Made by a program: the position numbers and the translations under genes. Shown here piece after piece: positions 1 through 11,234 of a DNA stretch of 64,000 bases. The DNA is from Paramacrobiotus metropolitanus (lineage: Eukaryota > Tardigrada > Eutardigrada > Parachela > Macrobiotidae): the NCBI RefSeq assembly GCF_019649055.1, contig NW_026570273.1:806001-870000 (forward strand), read 5' to 3'. Below the pieces are notes generated by a model. It was given only the letters and a program-made list of their open reading frames with translations, was not told the origin of the DNA and ran no database searches. The stretch's first letter is position 1; each line of letters starts with the position of its first letter.

Positions 1-921
1 CATTTGAATAAGAAACCGTAGTAATCAGGCAAGGTGTCCTGGTCCTTGAGAAACTTGTACACATGGGCGACCCGAAATCCCCTCTTATTCAAGAATTGGT
101 TCTTCAAATGAGTTGGCGATGCTGCAAAATAACGTTTTTCCAGGAGATTGTTCCTTTTACAGAGTACATTATTAACTTAGAGGACGACAATCTTACTAAA
201 CATATCATGAGCTTCAGAAGTCCGCCTGCGCAGTTAGCACTGTTATTTTATTTTGATTGTCCACCTGTTGGTTGCTTAAATTGCTTCTCTGGAAAAACTG
301 AAAGTGTTTTATTGAAATTTACCGAGCTGATTGCTGTCTAATTGAAACCACCTTTATATGCTGGTATAACATTTTAGTTTCTTTACAAAATCATTAGCCC
401 CGAGTAACCAAGTATGAGAGAAATGAAGGTATTGCAAAGCCTGTAATGGGTCTGTCTGATTGCAATTCTACATGTGTTCAAACTGAGCAACTCCGATTCC
501 TACAATTAAATAAGTACTCAAGATTTTTATTTTACATCACTGTTGAAGTTAGTTGGGAAGGAAGCACCAGGGATCGTTTATTTCTTCCACGAAATTTCTA
601 CTCCTTTCTCACTAATTAAACCGAATTCTAAATAATCGGCATTTCCACAAATTCACACAATTTATACTTCTACTTATAAAGCCGACTATAATTGTAACTG
701 TGTCCGCCATTAAAGCAGCAATTATCTCGGAAAACCTTGTTTTTATCGCCAAAATGTCAAATCTCTTATAAAGCAGATCGTATCTCCTACCCGAAGTGAT
801 AAGTAAGACATGCTCATCAGGAGCCTGCGGCTGCGAAAAAAATACCACCGCACTGCACCCTTGTAAAGGTCACCAACGTCAACAGTCCAGCGAGAACCAA
901 AATCGGCAGACGGGCAACCAT
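1..921 (-). pseudogene. Family C secreted protein, copy C6, partial, frameshifted
   Basis: This minus-strand gene runs off the left edge. Exon 1 (921-791) opens with a signal-peptide-like stretch (MVARLPILVLAGLL then LVTF) and ends in the family-wide LLITSG followed by a GTAGG donor. Exon 2 starts at 121 after a TTGCAG acceptor and encodes the family block RGFRVAHVYKF and the YYGF segment. Exon 1 is 131 nt, but a phase-1 exon must be 1 mod 3. The reading frame changes at a run of seven T near 838-844, so one extra base breaks the protein after the signal peptide. This is either a pseudogene or a homopolymer error in the assembly. The family function is unknown, and secretion is inferred from the N-terminus. 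Its upstream module at 1110-1200 is intact. Confidence 0.75.
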
Positions 922-1109
922 TGTGGTGGCTGGTTAGCAGTATAAAGCTAGCAATCAGTTAGAAACAGACCGTTCACTACAACACTACGGACTGAATCAC
1001 TATCTCAAGGGTAAATTTAAATCACAATAGTAATACGGAATTCACTTTCTTATATACGTATATACGGTAAAATTTTGGCAGCCAGCAGTTTATTCTTTTC
1101 TCCGCCCGC

Positions 1110-1200
1110 CAACCGCTGGTACCGGTAATGCTGACTGCGCTTCTGCCGAGCTGGTGCACTGCGACCGAACATTTTTTCGGGAAAATCACCTTCAAGTGGC
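1110..1200 (-). promoter_or_regulatory. B/C-family promoter module for C6
   Basis: Read on the minus strand, this has the shared order CCACTTGAA, TTTTCCCGAAAAA, TGTTCGG, a GAGCTCGGCAGAAGCGC-like stretch, CAGTCAGCATTACCGG and a trailing CGGTTGGCGG. The CAGTCAGCA core lies about 215 bp before the ATG at 921. A TATA-like tatatac stretch lies between them near 1045-1065. Seven other copies occur in the window at nearly the same spacing. Confidence 0.7.
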
Positions 1201-2448
1201 TAGCCATCGCAGTACTGATGTGTAATATTACTGGAATCGTGAAGGTATTACATGTACAGTAGTTCGATCGAATACTATAAATGATGACAGTGGCATGTAA
1301 GAAGGGCCTTTCTTGAAATCTGATCTATGATTTCAGTTAACGATGAATCTTAGCATGCATTTACGCACCCTGTCACTTGAAAATGTTTTTGGGAAAGAAT
1401 TTTTAAGCGGTAAGCTTTATAAATTTACACATTTGAGTGTTTTCTCAAATATATAATTGTGTACGGAGTAGTTTGTTTCTGGATATTATACCTGACTACC
1501 TGAGTAAAGCTAACAGGCTCGCTACATGGCGCCGGAAATTTAAACCATCTTACGAACCAAAAAATTCTGCGTTCGGCAAAAGCCAGTTTATTAAATGCGT
1601 CGCAACACTGACAACACTATTTTGCAGTAAGTTACAATTAATTTTTCGCGCCAGACTCTGTGCCTTGCTAGTTGCCAAACACAAAAATCCGTAATTAATT
1701 CCATAAACTTATCATCACCGCATAAAGATCTGCACGAGGGACGAAAAGAAGTTAAGCATGTATGTCTTTCCGCAACTACATAATATTATTATTTGTGTAA
1801 TGAGTCTTGTGTGATAAAGTCGTGATCGAGATAGCCGTTAACACTTTACTGGTATGCCGGGCTGTACAGATGGTTGCACGCAGTCCGGTTTTGTAGGAAA
1901 TTATGACTGTACGATGTAATATACTTCTATACAATATGATGTAATATGCGCTTTTGGATAACTTGATCTCAGCGTGCTCACATCATGTTCTTCGCATAAC
2001 ATCAGGCAGTTTTAACGCGGTTGCTGATGCAAGATGTTAACCTGCCGCAGCCTATAGAAAACAGTCGGATAAAATGATCATACAAAGTTACAAGTAATGG
2101 TAAGACAAAGCCATTATCGCGTTTCCGGTTTTCTCATTGCAGGAAATGACTATTATACTCGTACCCTACCAGCAGAAAGAAAATCGTTCGTGTTTTTCGG
2201 TGATGACACATCGTCCTTATCTTATTTCCCGAGCGAAACTGGCTTACCGTTGATTTAATTGCGGAATATACTCATAATGAATGGCAGCTATGTTGGACTG
2301 TTGCTGTACTGTATTCAGCAAAACGTTATCTCAACTTCGCTGTAAGGCCGCATTGGACATGCGTATTATCTGTTTGTTTAAAATCGAAGCTTTAATTATT
2401 ACCACAGATTGATATACAGCCTCACATGTTCCAACCGAGCTGTGAGCA
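1201..2448. other. Intergenic, upstream of the RING gene
   Basis: No open frame here has family support. Around 2130-2160 a short stretch (cattgcaggaaatgac) resembles the region upstream of the two other RING copies near 36270 and 44330, so part of this is probably the RING promoter. Confidence 0.4.
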
Positions 2449-3702
2449 ATGAACGGTAAACTTGCTGGACACTTAGAATGTGGAATCTGTTTGGAACTCG
2501 CCGTTAAAGCCGTTGAATCGACGTGCTGTCATAAAATCTTCTGCTCCCAGTGCGTCTTACGCCTCCGAGACGACCGATGTCCCAATTGCCGCGAGGACGA
2601 CTTTGATTCGGTGGATTCACATCTCGCGCGGCGAATAATTAACGACTTCCCGGCCCATTGTCACTTTTGCCAAGCGGCGGTAACGCGAGGAAACGTGGAC
2701 GACCATATGGCGATGTGTGATGATCGGATGACCCAGTGTACTGCGCCGGGTTTTAAATATACCGGCAATCCAAAAGGATTTATTGATCACATTGCCGGTT
2801 CCCATAGCGATCAACTTCTAAAGAACGCAGTGGCACTTTTCATGCGCAGTCCTGTGGAAGGGGAAGATGGAGACCGCATCCGGATTCGGGACAATCCCGA
2901 TGGGAACGTGGCACGACAGGGGGCTAGCGGCAAGTACTACTGCGGAAAGGCGCTTAACGGGAACTGCCGCTGCTGTGACGGGTACGAAGCGTAGAGCGAC
3001 ACCTGTCGTAATTAAATTAAACCAGCTTGTGCGCCCAACATCCGCCAACGGTGTTCGGTGTTCCTTAATTTGTTAACCCCACTTTAACAAATTTTAAAAA
3101 ATAATAAAGATCGGGTTTGGATTAAAAATAATCTCCCTGTCAAAGGTCTTCACGTGAAAAGTTTGAAGAAGATCTGTCGATAATGACGTTGGTGCACCGG
3201 TTTGCTTTTAATTTTACTTAAATCCAGTTTTATCTAAATTTTTTGTCAAACAGTCTTCGCGTGACCAAGTGGTTTTCACGTCAATGTATACAATTTATTT
3301 GGCTACTAGATGACGATAAGCAGATGACGATATTGTTAATCAAAATTTCCTCTGTTATGATTAATACGTTATGCAATAGATTTAAGTACTCAAGTTTTGA
3401 CATGCTCAGATTGAAACATGTGGTTTTCACCTGCTAGGTTCTGTGGACCAGATAACGGTTGCAATTGCCAAGCATGCATGAAGCTGGACATTGCTGCGCG
3501 GTGCCTGCCAAAGGGTTATCTGGTCAACAAGGAAGGTGCCACGTGCAGAAAAGGCACCACCGGCTTGTACTACTGCGGTCGGCGTGTTCTGGTCGGAAAG
3601 GACGACTGTGATGGTCACTGCGGGCCGACCAACGGTCCGAACTGCAGTGCATGCAAAATGCTTGATGTCCAGGCTGATGACCGGTATGCTAGCTGTCTGT
3701 AG
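2449..3702 (+). CDS. RING / TRAF-type zinc-finger protein with C-terminal Cys module (RING1)
   Basis: Two exons, 2449-2981 and 3438-3702, joined by a 456-nt GT-AG intron, give 265 aa. The junction is supported because the spliced reading recreates a module whose second copy lies wholly in exon 2: YYCGK...CCDG|FCGPDNGCNCQAC matches YYCGR...CDGHCGPTNGPNC. Residues 11-47 form a C3HC4 RING (C11, C14, C26, H28, C32, C35, C44, C47). A C-x2-C...H-x3-C finger of TRAF/Sina type follows (CHFCQAAV...DHMAMC). The next finger has lost its second Cys (CTAPGF, against CAAPNC in the paralog). RING proteins of this layout are E3 ubiquitin ligases, so ligase activity is a family inference. The double Cys module is not a domain I can name. 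The ATG at 2449 aligns with the starts of both paralogs. Confidence 0.82.
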
Positions 3703-3724
3703 TGGGTTGGCGGCATCCACGTAG

Positions 3725-5036
3725 CACGACTTTGGTCGACAGTACTCGACACGGATTTTTACATACGGTATTCGAAATTTCGAACCGTTCTGACTTCCGA
3801 TGGTTCTTTACGGTACAACGCGGAACTGGTTTTCACTCGTAGGTTTCTCTTTGCGAATAATTCCTGTGAGTCAACGACTGCGTTTTGTTGGTTCAAATGT
3901 TATTGCTGTAATTTGAATGAAGAAGCGCCACTGTAATCTTATCGCTGCTACATATAATTGATGGGTATATGTTCTGCAGCCTAGTCAGTACCACTGTACC
4001 ACAACTCCAACCTTCAAGATATATCTGATATGATCGCATCATGACATGCGATACAATTTGCAAATAATCCAGTACGATGTTTTTCATCTCAGTATTTTCG
4101 GTTGGGTTGTATGTAAATATGTGCTGCAGACATTTTCCGTCTCGATGCAACATTACACCGGTTGCACAAAAAGCGGCTTTTAAGTACAGCATCCTTGGAT
4201 TGTCTCGTAGTCGTGAATGTTCTGTCCAGTATTTCATTCAGAACCGCACAACCAGTTCGGATAATGCCACGAGATGCAAATGACATCATAAAAGAGTTAA
4301 GCGTCTTACTTGACATTGCATCCCGTATCTGGAACAGCCGCGCCATACTCAAGCTGTAGATTGAGCGTATCTATGATAGTGCTGGGTTGGCCGGACCAAG
4401 CGGGCCGGGCAAGGTTTTGGCGGCCCGTGCCGTTCCTTTTATGAGTTTTTGTATATGAACATAAGTGTGACTGTGCAAACATAATTCGTGGCTGTTATAG
4501 TCATATGTAATGCTGATTTTATTAGCGGTAAATAGTACAAACTAGAGCGATGTCACCACGACCCACGGGTTTCTTGAACTGTGTACCTTCTACTCAGAAT
4601 TGAAACTATCATCCAGTGATATCTATTCTGGACTCTCAAAGTGAAGCCAGGCCTTCAAGCATGCTTCTGCACGAATACTTTTCTTACTTCGCCGTCCCCG
4701 CTTTTTCTACCATTTAATACTTGGTTACTTGATGACTCATAAGCGGTTCATGCTTATATGGCACAGACAGAAGCCAGAGAGAGTCTGAGAAGGACTGACC
4801 GGTGAAATCTGAATGCAGCAGGTGGACTAATAATCTGTTTTGTCCCGCTGCAGCATGAGCACAATGACGGGGGTGGCCAGAGCAAGAACATACTCAGTAG
4901 ATACCTATCTAGCTTTCTTGGTCAGACACAACTGCATTCTCTCTGATTCCCTTAACTAATGCGATTCTGGGCTGCTGAAAGCTTGAAAATATTCCCAACT
5001 ACCAGAAACACCGCATTTATTCTTTAGTATGGTGTT
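3725..5036. other. Intergenic, no supported gene
   Basis: Several overlapping open frames of about 70-115 codons lie on both strands at 3893-4352. They share the same DNA and lack homology to any family here or recognisable motifs, so they are not called. I see nothing else structured. Confidence 0.4.
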
Positions 5037-6466
5037 ATGGAATCGGGGAGGTTTGGAGATTATGGTCACAGCCACAATCGCTCGGATACAATGGATTCCA
5101 AAATTTTCCCGGATATCACCACATCTCATATACGCATCATCAATTTGGAGCATTGGGCATGGTGGGCTAGTCATTTCCACGGTCGTATTCATAAAGCATT
5201 ACGGACCGATACGGGTGAGGTGGTTGTGGTAAAGACGATCAACGTGAATGGAAAGGATGCTGCGTCCTGGAAGGACGAAGATGAAATTTGCAGCCGCCAA
5301 CTTGACACTCTCAAATCGAATTTTGACTGGATAACACGTCTGCGCCATCCAAATCTCCTGCGCCATATGCATTACCAGGAGCAGATGAAAGGACAACAAC
5401 GACTGTATCGCTTTGAGATTTTTATTGAGCTTTTCGGAAGTAAGCCATGTAACAGCAAGACCTATACTTTCCGGGAATTTAATCAGATTTGCAGGAAGGC
5501 CAGAACCTCTTTTAAAAGCACTGCGCGCTATCCTTACGAAAATAATGGATGACGCTAATGACAAGTTCTAGACTTTTGAGCAAATCTCAGTAATTCGTGT
5601 AAATTAGTCTCCATTAACATCTTTTTACGGAAATCTTAGTGATTTGTCAATTTTTGTGTACCAATATATGCTTAAGAATTCAGTTGTTTTTTATTATGCC
5701 CAAGTTATTTCTAAAGCATTCATCTTCGTTAGAAAATTACAGTATATAAGTACAGTATAAAATTACAGTATATAAGTGACCGTTTTATTGATGTATGATA
5801 GGGGACACTCTCCATGATACTGCCTGCTCAGTGGAGCTAACTCCCCTGCAGACCCAACACATGATGCGGCAGGTTGTCGACGGTCTGGCGTATCTGCACG
5901 AACACCGTTGTGCTCACCGTGACCTTCGTGGTTGTAACATCCTGGTGGCACCAACTAGAACAGGCACTTACCTTGTGAAAATAGCTGGGCTTGGCAACAT
6001 CAAGGACGTCACCCATAAATGGTCCTACCGCCGCGATTACAGTTACTATCGTTTTTTCGCCCCCGAACGTTTCTCTGATACACCTCCGCAATACCAACCG
6101 CCGGGCCTAGCTAGTCGGCGCAGTTTTTGTCTGGATGTGTGGAGTTTGGGATGCGTTGTCCTGGAGGTGGTTAACCGTGGGTGGCCGGAATTTTATGTCA
6201 CAGGTGATCAGGGTCAGCGGGTAAAGAAGGCTACCAACCTATTCGGTATAATGTGCGTCATTATAACGCAGGAAGGTTCCCCGCACATTCCCGATGCTCT
6301 GCCGGAAACAGTACGAAGTTTTGTCAAGAGCTGTCTGGAGCGTGAGCCGACTAATCGCCCTCTTGTTACAGATCTAAAAGGGCACGAATTTTTGATTGCG
6401 CCACAAGATGTTGTTGCGAAATGGGTTCTACCTCGCAGTGTAACGGAACATGACTTTGTCCAATAA
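5037..6466 (+). CDS. MAP3K-like protein kinase domain, predicted pseudokinase
   Basis: Exons 5037-5439 and 5802-6466 (donor A|GTAAGC, acceptor GATAG) join in phase to give 355 aa. Kinase landmarks occur in order: a degenerate Gly loop (FHGRIHKAL), VVVK with Lys66, the catalytic loop HRDLRGCNIL (H173, D175, N180), FAPERF (221-223) and DVWSLGC (246-248). The metal-binding DFG is replaced by GLG (197-199, KIAGLGN), so the Asp that binds Mg is missing. The protein probably lacks normal phosphotransfer and may act as a scaffold or allosteric partner. The QVVDGLAYLH and HRDLRGCN segments look most like Ste11/MAP3K kinases, although the class assignment is by eye. The ATG at 5037 is the first convincing start; an upstream exon cannot be excluded because TTTAG lies just before it. 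Confidence 0.78.
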
Positions 6467-6810
6467 CCGTCGACGTTTCGTGCTGATCAGACCATAACAA
6501 TTCTATTTGACTCTCTTTTATAATTTAGTATAATGTTGTTCGTGAACCGTAGGATCACCAGTATCACTTTTCTATTTGACTGCATACGGAATGTTTTCGC
6601 TGAGAAAATTCCACTTGTGTTTTTTATCATTGTCCACTGCCGTAAACCGGCAGTGCTTCATCACACGAAGCCAATAAATCCATCATTATGTAGTGTTTTA
6701 TTAAATATCAGGATTTGCAATGTTGTTTCCAGCCTTTACACTTTATAGCGCGCATCAGTGTTCATGTGCAATAATACCACGTAAATATTACTGCTGCAAG
6801 GGTTATTGAG
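6467..6810. other. Convergent intergenic gap between kinase and B1
   Basis: This AT-rich spacer separates two converging genes. It contains aataaa at about 6672, usable as a polyadenylation signal for the kinase gene. No supported coding sequence was seen. Confidence 0.35.
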
Positions 6811-7218
6811 TTAAGGAAAAAGGGCGATTAAAGTTCCATCCATGCCTTCTTCTTTCTTCGCCTTCTTGTCGCAACGCGTTTTCTCACTTAAAACATGACA
6901 GCAGTCACAGTTAACGCCCGTTTCTGGTACGCACGTCAAAGACTCTTCGCCGGGTCCATTCTTGCAGTCGCGCTTATGATAAAATATATCCCAATACCCT
7001 GAAGGTTTCGGGTTAGTCACTCCGGTGAGAAGCCACATCGGTTCTGTAGTGGTGTCTGTGGCGATGGTTGTAGTGTCTGTGGCAATCACTCACAATTATG
7101 CCAAGGCACAAAACATTTTATTCTGGTGTGGGAACTTGCTCTTACCCTGGGGTTCAGCCACCGCAAAGGTCATCAGCACTAGCCCAAAAGTGCCAACAAC
7201 TGTCAAAAGTATCAGCAT
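6811..7218 (-). CDS. Family B secreted Cys-rich protein, copy B1
   Basis: This minus-strand gene has exon 1 at 7218-7146 and exon 2 at 7076-6811 (339 nt, 112 aa; donor G|GTAAG, acceptor CCACAG, phase 1). Exon 1 is a signal peptide (MLILLTVVGTFGLVLMTFAVA). The mature part begins with a Thr-rich linker (DTTTIATDTTT), followed by the Cys module CVPETGVNCDCC and a charged tail (KKAKKEEG). The spacing C-x-P-x2-G-x-N-C-x2-C is shared with B2 and with the tail of RING1. The protein is predicted to be extracellular and disulphide-bonded, with unknown function. Start choice rests on the signal peptide and on matching B2, which has the same exon boundary. The B/C promoter module lies upstream at 7415-7506. 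Confidence 0.75.
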
Positions 7219-7414
7219 TTTACTGCAGATGGAATTAAAAACAGTATTCAGTCACCAATCAGTTCGGCTCGGAGCGACCGCAACAGTACAACTCAGTTCA
7301 TGCAGACACAGGGAAAACAAATTAAAATAAGGACTATACGCAACTAAGGCCGAACTTCCTTGCTTATATTGGTGATTTCCACAATAAAGTCGTGACAACC
7401 AGCAGTTTTGACGC

Positions 7415-7506
7415 GTTGCGATGCCGGGAAATGCTGCCTGTGCTCCTTCCGAGCTCGTACACTGTCAGCCCAACATGTTTTCGGGAAAAACATGTTTCAA
7501 GTGGCC
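7415..7506 (-). promoter_or_regulatory. B/C-family promoter module for B1
   Basis: The minus strand reads GGCCACTTGAAACATG, TTTTTCCCGAAAACATGTTGGG, a GAGCTCGGAAGGAGCAC stretch and CAGGCAGCATTTCCCGG. The core is about 218 bp before the B1 ATG. A TATA-like CCAATATAAGCAAG lies between them near 7357-7370. Confidence 0.65.
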
Positions 7507-7539
7507 AGACGTGGCTATATGTGTGTCGTTATCGGAGTG

Positions 7540-7906
7540 GAGAAGACTGTAGTCTGATAGAATACGCTAAATGATGACAGTTGCGTTTTCGCTGAAAATA
7601 TCTTGAGATCATGGCTGCGCATTGAGATCAGATCATTTGAGCAAGCACTTATTTATGCGTTTCGATTCTGGTCACACAGACTCACACTGTCAGACGCGTT
7701 ACAAGGCGCCACGAACAGAAAACTCTATGTTATGGATACGACAACCAACTCGCAAACACGGGCTAAAAGTGACGACCCGTTTTACAATGAAAATAATAAT
7801 TAACATTTTCCAACTTGGAAAGACCGTTTGATTCTACGTTGGTTCCGCTAGCACGCAAGTCACAAAATCATCCCGAAAAATGAAAACTAATTTAACTAAG
7901 ACTCAC
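7540..7906. other. Intergenic, no supported gene
   Basis: Two overlapping open frames near 7603-7831 lack homology or motifs. The region lies between the B1 promoter and the foldback element starting at 7907. Confidence 0.35.
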
Positions 7907-8770
7907 CAGGGCATATTTTCCGGGTGTAAATTCAAAAAAACCTCATCTTTTGTAAAAAGATAGTATACTACCGTAGTATGTTTAAAAAAATCATTCCATC
8001 TGCCATGGTCAATGGGCGTGGCCGAAACAGAATTTAACAATAAATTCTACACTATGCTGTAGCCTATGGGCAGTGCACCGCATCGTACTTTATTACGTTA
8101 CCGAACAATTTGTACAACGCCAGTTTAACTTAAAAACTCGTTCAGAACTTTTATCTGTTGACTTTAACATGTTTATTCAAAAGTTCATTCAAAACTTTTA
8201 TCTGTGGACGTCAAAAGATGCTCCATATCCAGTGTTATTCCACACGTAGTTCTAGCTGCTTTGGATGTACTGTAGCCGCGCGATGAGTTTGCACCACGAT
8301 CAGATCCGGCCGCAGTCTACCCCCTGCATACGCTATGCAGAGTGTGCTGCAGCGTATGCAATAATTCCCGTATACCAGACTCTGTGGTGCAAACTCATCG
8401 CGCGGCTACACTAGCAACCTTATGAAGTGCACTGCGATCATTATTTACCGTTTCTATGTAGATACGGTACAGTTCACAGTTTTTTCAGTAGAAAACGATT
8501 TGCACTGCTTTTTCTTTGATTTGTTGGACGATTACTTAAATGGTTAAATTAGCCTTGTACAGGTTGTTCAGTACTGTTACTCGTACAATGAATGATGCGG
8601 TGCACTGGCCAAAAGCTACAGCATAGCGTAGAATTTATTGTTAAATTCTGTTTTGGCCACGCCCATGGACCTTGGCAGGTGGGATAATTTTTTAAACATA
8701 CTACGGTAGTATACTATCTTTTTACAAGAGAGGAGATTTTTCTGAATTTACACCCAGAAAATGTGCCCTG
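7907..8770. mobile_element. Long-TIR foldback MITE, 864 bp
   Basis: The ends are imperfect inverted repeats of about 230 bp (roughly 7907-8136 and 8541-8770), starting CAGGGCA and including ATAGTATACTACCGTAGTAT. A second inverted repeat (GTAGCCGCGCGATGAGTTTG and its complement, near 8273-8299 and 8383-8408) is nested inside. No transposase frame is present, so it is non-autonomous. The CAGGG terminus fits hAT-type ends, but the flanking octamers do not match, so the superfamily is uncertain and the insertion may be old. Confidence 0.75.
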
Positions 8771-9199
8771 TTTAGTATCAGCCGTATTATTTGTAGTCAA
8801 AATACTCGTATACGGAAGCCGAATATTCTCGTATTATACTGCTACGAGAATAATTACGGTCATGTGCCGCATTACTTCCTACAACCGAAGCAGAAGATTC
8901 GTCAGTGTAATAGAAACGTAAATATTCGGGGATTTGTGATAATCTGCTCCGAAAGAAACAATGCATAGAAGTTTAATAAGGCAGCACCTTCATTCATAAA
9001 GGAACACAATCATCTTTGCAGCTATACGTTTCCATTCCAGAGTGTGACGTTGTAAGTAAACATGGCGCTTACGTACTGAGTCGGATATGCAATCCATATG
9101 TAACGAAGAACATCACTCCAGCCGGGTGGCAACAGTACAAGGGAATGGTGAACCCCTTTATTTTATAATAACTGGCAATGACGCTGGTTTCCATCATAA

Positions 9200-9390
9200 T
9201 CAAGAGCATCTAGCTTGTGGTACTTCTGTCCCTTTGTTTTGGTGTTGGGTCACGGTACCGCTGTGGCATTGGTCGTGACAACGGTCTGGCAGCAGGAACC
9301 AGACACCCGATCACTCGCGTTGGGAGGTGGTGCTAATGGATCATATGTCATACACAACTTACTGCCCAGTGCCAGACACATCATAAAGTA
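9200..9390 (-). pseudogene. Decayed family B fragment
   Basis: On the minus strand the stretch 9343-9260 can be read as DPLAPPPNASDRVSGSCCQ, which aligns with DPSAPLLNGCDLVSGSSCQ of B2 (46687-47289). The upstream part contains stops relative to that frame, and no signal-peptide exon was found. This is a relic of the family, not a gene. Confidence 0.5.
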
Positions 9391-9409
9391 TATAAGGTAT
9401 ATTTATTAA

Positions 9410-10290
9410 ATTCTTTAGTATCCTTATTTCCGACCAACGCTTCGTGCTCGCAAACACTGTTAAAATAAATAATACGTATAGTAATAAATAATACGTATAT
9501 AGTTCAATAAATACGTAACAGACGGCCAGCGCGGCGGCATTTCCTGAAAGTTGCACGTCCCACTTGATCCTTGTAGCTGCTGAAACTTTAGCGTCTACGG
9601 CACGACAAAGCAGAATTTTATAGAAATTCCACGGTCAAGAAATGAACACAAGCCGAAGAAGTTTTTGGGTATTGCCAGCGTGCTGACACATCTAAACCCA
9701 TACCGGGTAGATCGTGTTCCAGAGGGAGATTTTCGTCGGCCTCGCCGGTACGTCGTATCCCTAAGTAAAAACCAGAAAATAGCACCACTATGATAAATAG
9801 AACCTATTTACCTGCTGGAACCGTAATCTCGGATACAATAATGAAGATTTTTTATTAGTTTCTTCGCCAGGCTGCGTCAAGCCACAATTGTAATAAAAAA
9901 AATTTTTCTGATTTTAATTTACAAGTTAGCTAACAAAACAACTTATCCTGGGAACCGAATCCATGTCTTGTACTTTCCAAGCTAAACCGTACTGTGGCCA
10001 GAAATAGCGGATTACAATACTCGTACGTAGTGTACCAGTTTTATTGAGTCATTTTCGGCATTTGAGTATTTATGGGTCATGATATTTGTGATTTGTTCAT
10101 TACCGGCATTCGGGCAGTCATGTTTTGGTATTATTACCGTAAATTTGTGTAATCAGCGCTAGCCACATTTAATATGATTCATTTTACGGAACGCATAATT
10201 CTTAAATTCATAACACGACCGAGTCTTACTGATGCCATGTCGCTCTCATTAGCTGCAGTCTGTACGGCCAAGCACGAAATATGGAAAAAA
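9410..10290. other. Intergenic, no supported gene
   Basis: AT-rich DNA with an AATACGTATA tandem repeat near 9467-9500. A short minus-strand open stretch near 9600-9740 looks weakly coding, but it has no family support and was not called. Confidence 0.3.
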
Positions 10291-10299
10291 GGTGTAACA

Positions 10300-10885
10300 T
10301 GTTGATTTTGCAGAAGCACTTAATTGTTTAAATTCGTAGAGTTCGCCACTTCAAATTTTTTCCTAAAAACATGACTAGGTGGCATGTGAGTAAATGCAAA
10401 TTAAATTGCAGCGTTGCGTAAATGGGTTGTTGAGACCTGAAGATAATTATGTTCTAAATGCAGCTGTCATCATTCACTGCATTCGATCGGATTTAAATCC
10501 CTTCCATTCCCGTAACATCACACACCAGTACAGCGAAGTCTGCCCACTTGAGAATGCTTTTCCCAAAAAAATGTTCGGCTCCAACCCACGAGCTCGGTAG
10601 GAGCGCACTCAGCATTACCAGTATCTGCGCTTAGCGGACGAAGAAAAGCAAAACTCGACTGTAGCACACACGTTGTCGTATAAGCAGAAGTATATAAGCC
10701 AGACAATTGTGCACTTATGTGTGGGATTCAGTTCCTTTTATCTTTGCTCTGATCTGGCCCTTACAAACGCACTAACTCCCGAGCATTGCTGAGTGTCAGC
10801 TTTTTAATGTTCTCCAGCAGTTAAAATGGTTGTCGTACTATATCTACATAATACACTACAGTATCCTATTGCCTGTTCGAAAAAT
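10300..10885 (+). pseudogene. Decayed family C gene with intact upstream region
   Basis: The distal upstream block seen at all + strand C genes (TTTTGCAGAA...AAATTCGTAGAGTT) is present at about 10308-10345. It is followed by the promoter module at 10540-10640, a TATA-like agtatataagcc near 10689 and an ATG at 10826, all at the family spacing. The frame after the ATG begins MVVV like other C genes but stops after about 20 codons, and no exon 2 or 3 follows. The gene body was lost while the control region remains. Confidence 0.6.
10540..10640 (+). promoter_or_regulatory. B/C-family promoter module, orphan copy
   Basis: The parts CCACTTGAGAATG, TTTTCCC, AAATGTTCGGCT, CGAGCTCGGTAGGAGCGCA and CTCAGCATTACCAG occur in the family order. 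The core is about 220 bp before the ATG of the decayed gene at 10826. Confidence 0.65.
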
Positions 10886-11234
10886 TAATTCCCCAAGCTG
10901 TTCGTGAGATTGGGAACAGCCATCTTCTAGCAGCCCGGAGCTCACACAGTGTTAAATTTTTGTTATAAAATGGCGTCGATGACATGAGCTTCTGTTCGAA
11001 CTATAGACATAAACGAATGAAACAAATGATAAATGCGTCACTCACAGGCAGCTGACAGTGAGTATCGTTGCCGTGAACTACGCTGCCTCGTAATTTGACA
11101 ATAATGATTAAAATGACAAAAGATGTTATTAGACACTGGACATCGATTAGCAAGGTTGCACGATAGGTTATTACAGGGGACACATTCGACAAATATAGTT
11201 TCGCGGCAGTGCCGCTGTCGTATCGCCAAACAAC

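Noticed and set aside
2617-3048. Minus-strand and alternate-frame ORFs across RING1
   Set aside because: Shadows of the RING1 exon, whose zinc-binding residues fix the real frame.
3893-4352. Overlapping minus- and plus-strand open frames of 65-114 codons
   Set aside because: They share the same DNA in several frames, have no motifs, no family match and no splice context.
7899-8778. 8-bp target duplication for the CAGGG-ended foldback element
   Set aside because: The flanking octamers (agactcac, tttagtat) do not match.
9600-9740. Weakly coding-looking minus-strand stretch
   Set aside because: No start context, no homolog in the window, and not preserved at the comparable place near 48480.
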